From Prochlorococcus sp. AG-402-G22 (lineage in GTDB: Bacteria; Cyanobacteriota; Cyanobacteriia; PCC-6307; Cyanobiaceae), in assembly GCA_003217035.1 (NCBI GenBank), contig QCHV01000008.1:1-43512 (forward strand): 43,512 bases of DNA, given 5' to 3'. Below, piece after piece: positions 7,992-16,190 of this stretch. The notes beneath the pieces were generated by a model. It saw only the letters and a program-made list of their open reading frames with translations. It was not told where the DNA came from and did no database searches. The stretch's first letter is position 1; each line of letters opens with the position of its first letter. The position numbers and the translations under genes are program-made.

Positions 7992-9587
7992 GTGAACGAG
8001 GTAATTCTTATTGCTCAGTCAAATATTGTTGATTATGAAGGCTACAACAGCTTGGCTATCAATCACCTTGATTTGTTTAAGTCATCTGTTTATCCCAGGA
8101 TGGTCAGATTAGATGGGAAGTTTATATCTCATTTGGACTATATAAATCTTCAAGATTCAGGAAAAACATATTCGCAATCAGGTTATAGCAAACGAAGAGA
8201 TATGTTGAATATATGGAATATGCCTAGTATGTCTGGAATTCATCTTCAAAACTATTTAACTATAAATAATTTCAAGCCACTTGTTATAAATAATATGGAC
8301 TCCGAAATGGACTGGTTGTTAGAGTCAGTGAAATTGTATCCAACAGCACCAATTGTTATTTCAACAACATTTTACTTGCAATGGAAGGAAGTCGGCAGAA
8401 TAGCATCTGAAGTACGTAAGCTTACTCAAGCACCTATTGTGATTGGAGGTGCATTTATCAATTCATTTGTTAATGAGAAAGGCAAAGAAAGGACTCTTGA
8501 GTATATGAAAAAATATAAAATAGAACATGCTATACATTCGTTTAATTCTGAACCAGACTTATTATCTCTTTTGAATGCTCTTTGCAGTAATCAAAAGGAT
8601 AAGTTGAAAAATGTTAGCAATCTGATTTCAACTGACTTTAGTGAAGACTTTATAACGGAGGAAAAATGGAACAATCCACTTATAGAAGAGATTAAACCTA
8701 TTTGGCATGATTTATCTATACCTTCACTTAAGTCAACACTGCAAATAAGAACAGCATCTGGCTGCCCTTTCTCCTGTGCTTTTTGTAGTTACCCTACAAC
8801 TGCTAAGGTTTGGGAAACAAGTGATGCTAATGATGTTAGAGAGCACTTGGATTCTATTACTAGAATAAAAGGTCTGAAAAATATTATTTTTATTGATGAT
8901 ACTTTTAATGTGCCAGTAGAAAGATTTAGGCAATTGGTTGAGATATTTAAGGATTACGATTTTGGATGGTATTCATTTCTTAGAGTTCAGTTTATAGACG
9001 AAGAAATAGTTAGAAGTATGAAAGATAGTGGGTGCTTAGGTGTTTATTTAGGGATAGAATCCTCCTCCGACACAATACTAAAAAATATGAACAAGCAAGC
9101 TAGAAGGAGTGATTTTTATAGAGGTGTAACCCTTCTAAATAAGTATGATATTGATTATGTTGCAGCATTCGTTTTGGGTTTTCCTGGCGAGACAGAACAA
9201 ACAATAAAAGAGAATATAAGTTTTATAGAAGAACTTCCTATTAAGTATTATGCATTAAAGGAATTTTATTATATGGAGAATACAAAGGTGCATACTCAGA
9301 GGGAGCTTTATGGTTTAACTGGTATGGGAGCAAAGTGGAGTCACAATACTATGTCATACGCACAGGCAACTGATTATAAACTAAGAATGTTTTTGACGAT
9401 AAAAAATTCTGTTCATATAGATCCAGACAGCTCTTTATGGCATTTAGCCCATCTTCATGACCTAGGATATTCTCGTAAAGAGATATTGGATTACCAATTG
9501 GAAATCAATGAATTAATAAGAAAAGATTTAATCACTTATACAACAAGCAAACCATTCACTGAAGAAGAAATGTTAATCCCTGGCTAG
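7992..9587 (+). CDS. B12-binding-type radical SAM protein
   Basis: A 531-residue protein of the cobalamin-dependent radical SAM type. The N-terminal about 200 residues form a Rossmann-like region (IVISTTFYLQWKEVG, then APIVIGGAF) typical of the B12-binding domain. The 4Fe-4S site is CPFSCAFC, with cysteines 258, 262 and 265. The core continues with IIFIDDTFNV, YLGIESSSD and AFVLGFPGETEQT, and a C-terminal helical tail follows. Members of this class methylate unreactive carbons or rearrange substrates. The GTG start at 7992 follows the MaoC-like gene by 36 bases, so it probably acts on the same ACP-bound or derived substrate. The N-terminus lacks an obvious DxHxxG cobalamin motif, which is common in this class. 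The reaction is unknown. Confidence 0.8.
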   Translation: MNEVILIAQSNIVDYEGYNSLAINHLDLFKSSVYPRMVRLDGKFISHLDYINLQDSGKTYSQSGYSKRRDMLNIWNMPSMSGIHLQNYLTINNFKPLVINNMDSEMDWLLESVKLYPTAPIVISTTFYLQWKEVGRIASEVRKLTQAPIVIGGAFINSFVNEKGKERTLEYMKKYKIEHAIHSFNSEPDLLSLLNALCSNQKDKLKNVSNLISTDFSEDFITEEKWNNPLIEEIKPIWHDLSIPSLKSTLQIRTASGCPFSCAFCSYPTTAKVWETSDANDVREHLDSITRIKGLKNIIFIDDTFNVPVERFRQLVEIFKDYDFGWYSFLRVQFIDEEIVRSMKDSGCLGVYLGIESSSDTILKNMNKQARRSDFYRGVTLLNKYDIDYVAAFVLGFPGETEQTIKENISFIEELPIKYYALKEFYYMENTKVHTQRELYGLTGMGAKWSHNTMSYAQATDYKLRMFLTIKNSVHIDPDSSLWHLAHLHDLGYSRKEILDYQLEINELIRKDLITYTTSKPFTEEEMLIPG

Positions 9588-9605
9588 GTTATATATATTC
9601 CTAGC
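9583..9605. terminator. Putative shared terminator hairpin
   Basis: GCTAGG (9583-9588) pairs with CCTAGC (9600-9605) across an 11-base A/T loop. It sits between two convergent genes and includes the stop codon of the radical SAM gene. There is only a weak T tract on the plus side, so termination efficiency is doubtful. Confidence 0.4.
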
Positions 9606-9607
9606 GT

Positions 9608-10669
9608 TTATAAATAGTAACTATTAATAGATTTAATTAGTGTATATTTGTAGGTCTCAGGACTATTTATATGGTGAAGGTCAAAAGAAAATCGCTTATC
9701 TATAAAGTATCCATTGGGATCCTGAATTTCCTTGTAATTCTCAGTGTTATCAACAAACCACCAGCCCCTTTTTTGGGCGGTTTCAGATATTGCCTGGTTC
9801 ACCATACTGGTCCAGCGAGCTCTTTCTTGATTTGAACCAAAAATTGTATAAGGATCATTCCTTTGATGTTCCAGAGCTGATTCCTTAGTGCAATTCGAAA
9901 GATTAATTCCCATTTCAGCTGAAGCAGGTGGAATTGATAGGTGGCCAATTGGTCCTACACCGCTTTTCTCTAGGTAATTAAAAATACCTTCGTTGATACT
10001 TATGTATGAGCGAAGTATTAGTTCGATTCCTTCATCTATAGAAGATATAGAATTAATAGAAAGTAGAAAACCGAGGGTAGTTCTTATATCAATATGACCT
10101 AGGCACATTACTATCATTATGTGTTTTTCTTTTGAAAGCCTATTGAGTTTTTCCTTCAACCAATCTTGTTGTTTTTTGTCAGTAGAGAAGCCCACCAGGG
10201 TCTTTGGACCAAGCCATAATGCCTTGGGGTGGATTGAACCCTGACCTTTAGAATTAATTTTTACCCTCGATAGAAACTCTACGTGGGAGTCTCCACAATA
10301 TATAAATTCTTTAATGCCTTTGCTTCTTAAGGCATAGTCTGACTTGTATATCCAGAATGGCTCTTTTCTTAAGCTACTTCTTTCGGATTTACTAAAATTA
10401 ACGCAATTAGAAATATTATTCAAAGCAATGTAAGAGAAATTACTTCTTCTAGGGTGAGTTGATCCTAGTAAATACATCTTAAGAATTTGCATTCCTTCTT
10501 TATAATTAGTGCTTGATCCTTCTTTAGACTTGCTTCTCTTTAAGAGGCTAAATAGTAAAAGATTATATGTCCAAGTGGTAAATTTATATATTATAGAAAA
10601 TAGTATGACCTTTATTGTTAGTGCTAAATCAATTGATACTTCTTTTTTAAAATGAATTTTGATTGCCAT
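9608..10669 (-). CDS. Membrane-anchored SGNH-hydrolase-like protein
   Basis: A 353-residue protein with a hydrophobic N-terminal segment at about 15-43, suggesting a membrane anchor. A catalytic-like domain begins near residue 120. YCGDSHVEF supplies a block I Gly-Asp-Ser (S128), LGHIDIR a possible block III, and FSFDLHHINSP near the C-terminus the Asp-x-x-His of block V (D330, H333). This arrangement fits SGNH/GDSL esterases or the SGNH-like domains of glycan acyltransferases. An enzyme adding or removing an acyl group on a surface sugar would suit the acyl-ACP genes nearby. It is last in a long minus-strand series, 44 bases after the methyltransferase. The fold call rests on short motifs; the function is inferred. 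Confidence 0.6.
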   Translation of the reverse strand: MAIKIHFKKEVSIDLALTIKVILFSIIYKFTTWTYNLLLFSLLKRSKSKEGSSTNYKEGMQILKMYLLGSTHPRRSNFSYIALNNISNCVNFSKSERSSLRKEPFWIYKSDYALRSKGIKEFIYCGDSHVEFLSRVKINSKGQGSIHPKALWLGPKTLVGFSTDKKQQDWLKEKLNRLSKEKHIMIVMCLGHIDIRTTLGFLLSINSISSIDEGIELILRSYISINEGIFNYLEKSGVGPIGHLSIPPASAEMGINLSNCTKESALEHQRNDPYTIFGSNQERARWTSMVNQAISETAQKRGWWFVDNTENYKEIQDPNGYFIDKRFSFDLHHINSPETYKYTLIKSINSYYL

Positions 10670-10713
10670 GTTTTCGATTTCAAAGATAGTTAATGTTTAG
10701 CTGCTACGGAAAT

Positions 10714-11583
10714 TTATTTCTTGAGCATACAATAGGCTACATACTTTCTTTCTAGAAGATGTTTCTTGCCAATTCTTTTGTTTATGTAAGTCGTATTAAT
10801 GAGACCTGCTTCTTTAAAACTTTCTAGTGTTTCCCATGTGGCAATCGATTTATAGATTGGGTCACTTTTCCTTACATTCACCCATACATCATCACACATT
10901 ATGATTGTATCTTTGTGACTAAGACTTATGGAATTTGTTATATCAGCACAAACAGCAGGATAGCCATGAGCTCCATCTATCCATATTAGATCTTGCTTGA
11001 TTTGGTAAATATCAGTTTTCATTAGTCCTAAGGAATTGCATTGGATAAATCTAATATTCCTATGTTTAGAAAGTCTTTCATTTCTGATTTTAATAAAATC
11101 GGTTCTCTTGCTTTTATTCTCTCTTTCATATGAATTAGAAAACATTGGGTCATCATCATTAAGATCTAGAGTATAGATAGTTGCTTTAGGGAAAAGTTCT
11201 GACAATATAGTTGCTGTAACACCATCAAAAGTACCAATCTCCAGGATAGAGTTTATATTTATTTTGGAACTTGATAAGCATGCAAATACTATTAAATGTT
11301 CAGAATACATTCCATGATTTTCATCGTAGGAAGTTAAGCCCAACTTCCTAAGTGTTTTGTTAAGTTTATCTAAACCTTCAACTCTGTCCAGACCAATACA
11401 TTCAAAGAGTTTTTGTTGCTTATGAAATCTCCTTTCAGTATTATCTATAATTTCAATTGCTTCTCTTCTAAAAAAATTGATCACTAGTTTAGGTATATAT
11501 AGTAATTTAGCCTTTAATTTTTGCATTGAATAATAATTATGTAGTGTAATCATATCATTATTTACTTCATGAGTGAAATACAT
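10714..11583 (-). CDS. Class I SAM-dependent methyltransferase (Methyltransf_24-like)
   Basis: Motif I ILEIGTFDGVTA, then TIYTLDLND, and IWIDGAHGYPAVCADI with CDDVWV later, match the class I methyltransferases that act on glycan or natural-product hydroxyls. The frame is open to a GTG at 11625, but that would overlap the upstream gene by 59 bases. I prefer the ATG at 11583, which has GGAGA about 12 bases upstream and overlaps the previous stop by only 17 bases; an ATG at 11553 is also possible. The first 80 residues are helical and unassigned. It belongs to the minus-strand series that begins upstream of cobQ. The acceptor is unknown. Confidence 0.72.
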   Translation of the reverse strand: MYFTHEVNNDMITLHNYYSMQKLKAKLLYIPKLVINFFRREAIEIIDNTERRFHKQQKLFECIGLDRVEGLDKLNKTLRKLGLTSYDENHGMYSEHLIVFACLSSSKININSILEIGTFDGVTATILSELFPKATIYTLDLNDDDPMFSNSYERENKSKRTDFIKIRNERLSKHRNIRFIQCNSLGLMKTDIYQIKQDLIWIDGAHGYPAVCADITNSISLSHKDTIIMCDDVWVNVRKSDPIYKSIATWETLESFKEAGLINTTYINKRIGKKHLLERKYVAYCMLKK

Positions 11584-12391
11584 CAAAGTTGGTTTCTCCA
11601 ATGCCTGGGTTCTTGAAAACAACACATCTACATATTGGCAGCAGAGAAATAAAAGACAAGCTTCCTTCGTATCCTTTTAATTCAATGTGTTCTATTCCAA
11701 AAGGTTTAATACTGATTTTTTTATCTAATCCCATTACTCCAAATTGACGACTTGTTACTACTTGTATTTCTAATAACTGATGGGTTGGATTGTTGAAGAC
11801 AAGATGATATTTATTGTTAGCCTTGAAAATATAAATAGGAGTGTAACAAAACTCTTCATTCCTTAGGACAGCTGCAGAATATTTTACTTCCTCTGGATAT
11901 ATAGCACCGAAATTTCCGTGAACTATATTTCCCATACTAGCCTTTTCCTTTTTATATAATGTATAACCTCTATGTTGAATTCCAATCAATCTCTTCGATT
12001 TAACTTCTGAGAAAATATTTCCTATGGGATTGACTTCAATTGATTGATGAGTGAAAGATAGGTAGGGTTCACCGCTTTTTATTTTAGGAAGATTGATCTT
12101 AGAAATATAATTATCATCCTTGTGATTATAAATATTTATCAGCTGACCATATTTATTGAAAAATTTAAATGAATGAATTACTTCTACCTTGAATGATTTA
12201 ATTAGAGCAAATATATTTTCTGCTATAAAAATATTTTGAAAGTAGTCAGAATTATATATAAAAAAATCACTATAAAGTTCCTTAGGTGAAATAAGAGAAC
12301 TTAGCCTATGGGCTTGGAACTTTCGATTGAATAACCATGAGATTATTTGGCTATTTTTTATGCCAATTATTTGCTTTAACTTTCTTTTCAT
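11567..12391 (-). CDS. Unknown island protein, related in layout to its upstream neighbour
   Basis: I do not recognise this 274-residue protein. It is basic, with a lysine-rich N-terminus and no signal peptide or membrane segment, and is predicted beta-rich by eye. Its ATG overlaps the upstream stop as ATGA (12388-12391), so translation is probably coupled; a TTG four codons earlier is an alternative. Its C-terminal half parallels the protein upstream: a stretch like NKYHLVFNNPTHQLLEIQV, then a hydrophobic strand, then GIGETNFDVFHS as the end. The neighbour has NETHRVNIYNPYN, a similar strand, and GISQKNYEISVEHTH. They could be diverged copies of one beta-sandwich family. The function is unknown; the island context suggests surface-glycan assembly or recognition. 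Confidence 0.6.
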   Translation of the reverse strand: MKRKLKQIIGIKNSQIISWLFNRKFQAHRLSSLISPKELYSDFFIYNSDYFQNIFIAENIFALIKSFKVEVIHSFKFFNKYGQLINIYNHKDDNYISKINLPKIKSGEPYLSFTHQSIEVNPIGNIFSEVKSKRLIGIQHRGYTLYKKEKASMGNIVHGNFGAIYPEEVKYSAAVLRNEEFCYTPIYIFKANNKYHLVFNNPTHQLLEIQVVTSRQFGVMGLDKKISIKPFGIEHIELKGYEGSLSFISLLPICRCVVFKNPGIGETNFDVFHS

Positions 12392-13245
12392 CCCTTTACC
12401 CAATTTCTCTTTAGCTTTCTTAATGCTTCACTTTTCGATAGTCCCCATAGCATTTCTGTCGGTGGATGAGTATGTTCAACGCTGATTTCATAGTTTTTCT
12501 GACTAATCCCAGCACTTAGAAATAAGGGTATAAATGTTGTAGTAGCGCAAGATATGAAAAGAAGTTCTTGACTTATTGAGATTCTTTCATTTAATCCAAA
12601 ACCAAGTTCAATTACGCTAAATGTGTTTGATGAAATATCTATCTGAGCTATATCTTCTTTATTATATGGATTGTATATATTTACTCTGTGAGTTTCATTT
12701 TTGCGTGCATCTATTTCTAGATTCATTAATAATAAAAATGATTTACAATCAGCTTCTTGATTTAGCCTTAACGAGTCAAAGCTAAAGAAAGAGGATTTTT
12801 TAAGTGACGATATTGAATCTGGGTATTCGCCTTGGTAGGAAGAAGTGGAATTACATAGTGTAAAATTATAGGAACCTCTTTCTGCTATAGGACTTTTGTC
12901 TTTTCTTATTGAAAAAGGTCTTGGTAAGATATATGTTTCTTCTGGTAAGTCGGTCTTGTAAGAAGGAATGATTACCAACATTTTTTCGTTTTCTAAATTT
13001 ACCTCCTCTCTTTTAAATTCTATATGGTGTCCAAATTTACATATTGACGCACTGTATTTTTTCCATTTAGTACCATTGAGATAATACAAATAATAGATTA
13101 GGTCTTTATCTCCCTGCTTTCTATTTAGGCTCTTCTTTAAGCAGTTATTAGGGTGGTTAATGAGTGTAACTGAGGATCTTATAACTTCCTTCTTGCTGCC
13201 GAAAGTTAAATCTATGTTCCTAGGAATTGGGAAGTAAGAGCTCAT
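12388..13245 (-). CDS. Unknown island protein, upstream member of a similar pair
   Basis: A 285-residue protein without a recognised family. It starts at an ATG two bases after the ferredoxin stop, so it is read in the same transcript as cobQ and ferredoxin. No signal peptide or membrane span is visible. The middle has a Ser-rich stretch near 150-170, and the last 90 residues show strand-like segments ending in SAGISQKNYEISVEHTHPP, which resembles the end of the next protein. The His-x-His near the end could bind metal, but that is only a residue observation. It marks the first accessory gene after the conserved cobQ-ferredoxin block. It is a real gene by length, spacing and coupling; its function is unknown. 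Confidence 0.62.
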   Translation of the reverse strand: MSSYFPIPRNIDLTFGSKKEVIRSSVTLINHPNNCLKKSLNRKQGDKDLIYYLYYLNGTKWKKYSASICKFGHHIEFKREEVNLENEKMLVIIPSYKTDLPEETYILPRPFSIRKDKSPIAERGSYNFTLCNSTSSYQGEYPDSISSLKKSSFFSFDSLRLNQEADCKSFLLLMNLEIDARKNETHRVNIYNPYNKEDIAQIDISSNTFSVIELGFGLNERISISQELLFISCATTTFIPLFLSAGISQKNYEISVEHTHPPTEMLWGLSKSEALRKLKRNWVKG

Positions 13246-13247
13246 CT

Positions 13248-13493
13248 TTACCAGTATGGATCATATGAAAATTCTACTTTTAGTTTGTGAGATGTTGAAT
13301 TCGGTATTGAACTTATACAAGCTCTTACTGTCTTTCCATTGACTTCTATTTCGCAAGCACCGCAGCTGCCATTAAGACACCCTGTAGGTATCTCTATTCC
13401 AACTTTAAAAGCTTCTTTTAACCAATCTTCTCCAATTTTGGATAAACTGCTTTGGCCGTTAGGCCAGTTGATTTCTGTTAAATTTCTATTCAT
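13248..13493 (-). CDS. Plant-type 2Fe-2S ferredoxin
   Basis: An 81-residue ferredoxin fold with cluster ligands C39, C44, C47 and C59 in TGCLNGSCGACEIEVNGK and RAC. This is the C-x4-C-x2-C spacing of plant-type 2Fe-2S ferredoxins. It is shorter than photosynthetic PetF and lacks its acidic surface stretches, so it is more likely a specialised electron carrier. It starts one base after the cobQ stop and is followed two bases later by an unknown gene. A link to cobalamin synthesis or to the radical SAM/B12 enzyme in the island is possible but unproven. Confidence 0.85.
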   Translation of the reverse strand: MNRNLTEINWPNGQSSLSKIGEDWLKEAFKVGIEIPTGCLNGSCGACEIEVNGKTVRACISSIPNSTSHKLKVEFSYDPYW

Positions 13494-13494
13494 A

Positions 13495-15012
13495 TTAGGT
13501 TATTAAGGATAAGTCAATATGAGTTTTGAATGAATCCGATAGTCTGCTTATAACTTTATCTCGCTCATCTTTGTAATGTTCCTTTGAGGTTGGCAATAAT
13601 GAGAGCCCCTTTCTCTTCCTTAGTTCATTAATCCAATGTCTTCTCCAATTGCCATTATCAAATATTCCATGAAGATATGTTCCCCCTATTATGCCTAAGT
13701 TTTTTTTGTTCATAACCCAACCTAGCGATGGATCTTTTGCAATGGGTTTTATTGAGTCACTAGTTGGAGCTTTTATGGTGCTGATTCCATGATGAATTTC
13801 AAAACCAGAAACTAAGCATGGTTGTGGCCAACAAGTCATTATCTCTCTATTTACTCGAGACTTTTCTGAGAGAAAGACGGTTTCAATAGGCAGCAAATTC
13901 AAGCCTTCTAATTTGCCCTTGAAATCTTTACTTGATGATCCTTCTTTGCCTTTAGGGTCATTTAGAGTTTTCCCGAGAATCTGAAGACCTCCACAAATAC
14001 CAAACACATTTCCTCCATTTTTTGCATAGCTTTTTATTTGAGTGCTCAAGCTACTTGAATGTAGAGTTCGTAAATCTTTTAGAGTTTGTTTACTGCCAGG
14101 AAGAATTACAGCATCTGGATTCCCCAGGAAATCCCCTGGTTTTATCCAACGCAAACTAATAGTAGGTTCAGCTTCTAGAGGGTCTAGATCAGAAAAGTTA
14201 CTCAATGAAGGTAGTTTTATAATTGCAAGCTCTATTTCTGCAGAATTTTTTTTAAGGTTTCTTTCCAGCAGATCTAGTGAATCTTCTGGAGGGAATACCT
14301 CGTTAAGCCATGGCATAATACCCAGCACGGGAATACTTGTTTCTTTTTCAATCCAATCTCGACCAGAGTCAAAGAGTGAAGAATCTCCTCTGAAGCGATT
14401 TATTATTATTCCTTTGATCAACTTCCTTTCATCTGGACTTAAGAGAGCAAGAGTTCCTATTAGTTGGGCAAATACACCTCCTCGTTCAATATCTGCAACT
14501 AGTATGCATTTCGCATTTAGATACTGAGCTATACGCAAGTTCGTTAGATCTCTTTCTTTCAGATTTATTTCAACAGGGCTACCTGCTCCTTCAATAACTA
14601 ATCTTCCGTTTGGATATAATGCTTTTAATTCATTTAAACCTGTCTTGATTGACTGCCACCCAGGCTGGAACCAATCTTTATAATAGTCTTTTGCCTTTGT
14701 TGTTCCAACGCTTTTGCCAAGGTGAATTACTTCACTGGTGCAATCTCCAAGTGGCTTTAAAAGTATTGGATTCATATAGCAAATAGGATCCAATTTTGCT
14801 GCCCAAGCTTGAACAGCTTGAGAATATGCCATTTCTCCACCATTAATATCTATCCACGCATTATTGCTCATGTTTTGCCCCTTAAATGGGATGCATTGCT
14901 CACCTTGATTTGTGAGGAGTCTACAAATTGCAGCAGCCATTAAAGATTTTCCTGCACCACTTGAAGTGCCTAAAATCATTAAAGGTCTTATGGATGATGT
15001 ATCTGTTTTCAT
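13495..15012 (-). CDS. cobQ: Cobyric acid synthase
   Basis: Cobyric acid synthase amidates four side chains of adenosylcobyrinic a,c-diamide, using glutamine and ATP, in B12 (in cyanobacteria, pseudocobalamin) synthesis. The N-terminal P-loop-like domain begins [23 protein letters not shown] and continues with [10 protein letters not shown]. The C-terminal glutamine amidotransferase domain carries the nucleophile cysteine in [13 protein letters not shown] and a catalytic histidine in [10 protein letters not shown]. The length of 505 residues is normal. The ATG overlaps the stop of the small upstream gene by one base (TAATG), so the two are probably coupled. The product would feed the B12-type radical SAM protein as well as cellular B12 enzymes. 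Confidence 0.95.
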   Translation of the reverse strand: MKTDTSSIRPLMILGTSSGAGKSLMAAAICRLLTNQGEQCIPFKGQNMSNNAWIDINGGEMAYSQAVQAWAAKLDPICYMNPILLKPLGDCTSEVIHLGKSVGTTKAKDYYKDWFQPGWQSIKTGLNELKALYPNGRLVIEGAGSPVEINLKERDLTNLRIAQYLNAKCILVADIERGGVFAQLIGTLALLSPDERKLIKGIIINRFRGDSSLFDSGRDWIEKETSIPVLGIMPWLNEVFPPEDSLDLLERNLKKNSAEIELAIIKLPSLSNFSDLDPLEAEPTISLRWIKPGDFLGNPDAVILPGSKQTLKDLRTLHSSSLSTQIKSYAKNGGNVFGICGGLQILGKTLNDPKGKEGSSSKDFKGKLEGLNLLPIETVFLSEKSRVNREIMTCWPQPCLVSGFEIHHGISTIKAPTSDSIKPIAKDPSLGWVMNKKNLGIIGGTYLHGIFDNGNWRRHWINELRKRKGLSLLPTSKEHYKDERDKVISRLSDSFKTHIDLSLIT

Positions 15013-15383
15013 TAGAGAACTATTTTTCTAATGAACCAATTTTTCAATCTTTCTTTAAAGCTTGCGTTCTTATTTGGCAATTCAGGATCACTTTGTAAGA
15101 GTTGTCTGCCTAAAGGAGTTAAGCGAACTTTTGAAGTCAATCCTTGTCCATCGACTTCTCTTCTAAGTACTCCAATGGTTATAAGCCATCTAAATGCAGC
15201 CTCTATGTTATTTACATTACTGAACCTAATAAAATGTTTAGTGAGGTATTTTTCTTTTTGTTTGAAAACTTTCTCTGCAGACAAACCACATAATTGGACA
15301 TCTTTGTAAAACTTGCAATTGAGAGCAAGACATTTAATTGCTGTACTTGTTCTATTTAGAATGTGCTTATCAATTAATTCCAT
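15012..15383 (-). CDS. Small winged-helix-like protein, resembles the Npun_F0494 family
   Basis: A 123-residue protein with a segment like [34 protein letters not shown], given here only as its parts [19 protein letters not shown] and [10 protein letters not shown]. That pattern looks like a winged-helix C-terminal half and is shared with a conserved cyanobacterial family that I recall as Npun_F0494. It has no membrane segment. It is first in the minus-strand series running through cobQ and ferredoxin and is divergent from maf. It may be a regulator, but no target is evident. The family memory was not checked. Confidence 0.6.
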   Translation of the reverse strand: MELIDKHILNRTSTAIKCLALNCKFYKDVQLCGLSAEKVFKQKEKYLTKHFIRFSNVNNIEAAFRWLITIGVLRREVDGQGLTSKVRLTPLGRQLLQSDPELPNKNASFKERLKNWFIRKIVL

Positions 15384-15458
15384 TGCAATAGAAGATAATT
15401 AGGATTTAAGATTTTTATTGAGAACATTAATTGATTGATTTCCCAAGTCTAAGATTTC

Positions 15459-16085
15459 ATGGTTTTTATCCTTGCCTCGGCTTCTAAGGCCCGAAGTAGA
15501 TTGCTTGATCAGGTCGATATTAAACATAAGGTAATGATAAGTGATGTGGATGAGAATCAATTCTCCATAAAAGATATTAAAGATTTGGTACAAGCTCTGT
15601 CCTTAGCAAAATCACAATCTGTAGTTTCAAAGATTTCTAATAATTTTGAATGTGGTTTGTATGACTCTAAATATTTTGCTGTTTTAGGATGTGATTCCCT
15701 TTTTCAATTTAACAATGAGATTTTTGGAAAGCCAAGTAATCCTGATGAGGCAGCTGAACGTTTATTTAGAATGTCTGGCAAATCTGGCATCCTTCATACT
15801 GGACACTCTATTGTCTACACCTCAAACTCAAAGAACAGTAATGAATTTTGTTTGAATATATCTAAAACAGTTGTTAGCACCAAAATCAATTTCTCTAGAT
15901 TTACTGATTTAGAGGTAAAGCAGTATGTAAAAACAAATGAGCCTATGAAATGTGCAGGTGGTTTTACTCTGGAAGGTAAAGGGGCTGTTTTTATTGACTC
16001 TATAGAAGGGTGTTATAGCAATGTTATTGGTCTAAGTTTGCCTTGGTTAAGAAGTTTTTTTAATCAATCTAAGAATAATTTTTAA
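15459..16085 (+). CDS. maf: Maf-family nucleoside triphosphate pyrophosphatase
   Basis: Maf proteins hydrolyse non-canonical or excess nucleoside triphosphates (such as dTTP, UTP or modified nucleotides) to monophosphates. The N-terminus FILASASKARSRLLDQ holds the substrate-binding S/R motif, DVDEN follows, and GCDSLFQFNNEIFGKP carries the catalytic Asp and Lys. The late stretch KCAGGFTLEGKGAVFIDSIEGCYSNVIGLSLP is typical and includes the Gly-rich turn. The length of 208 residues is normal. The ATG at 15459 is preceded by a 75-base divergent gap. It converges with psbC across a shared terminator. Confidence 0.92.
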   Translation: MVFILASASKARSRLLDQVDIKHKVMISDVDENQFSIKDIKDLVQALSLAKSQSVVSKISNNFECGLYDSKYFAVLGCDSLFQFNNEIFGKPSNPDEAAERLFRMSGKSGILHTGHSIVYTSNSKNSNEFCLNISKTVVSTKINFSRFTDLEVKQYVKTNEPMKCAGGFTLEGKGAVFIDSIEGCYSNVIGLSLPWLRSFFNQSKNNF

Positions 16086-16141
16086 AGTAATTATCAATTT
16101 AATTAAAATATGTTCTTTCTACTCAAAATTCTTTGAATAAA

Positions 16142-16171
16142 AAAAGCCCTCAGTGAAAACTGAGGGCTTTT
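16142..16171. terminator. Bidirectional Rho-independent terminator between maf and psbC
   Basis: A perfect 13-base stem, AAAAGCCCTCAGT at 16142-16154 with its complement at 16159-16171, closes a GAAA tetraloop. The A-run on one side and T-run on the other make it work in both directions, ending maf (plus) and psbC (minus). This is the clearest terminator in the window. Confidence 0.92.
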
Positions 16172-16190
16172 AACGGAATTTAAAATTTAT

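Noticed and set aside
1-13247. Mobile element or phage origin of the island
   Set aside because: No transposase, integrase, tRNA or flanking direct repeat was found; the island is recognised only by gene content and composition.
14042-14527. Long open frame of 161 codons on the plus strand inside cobQ
   Set aside because: It is the antisense shadow of a clear cobQ gene, Ser/Arg-rich with no family features or Shine-Dalgarno.
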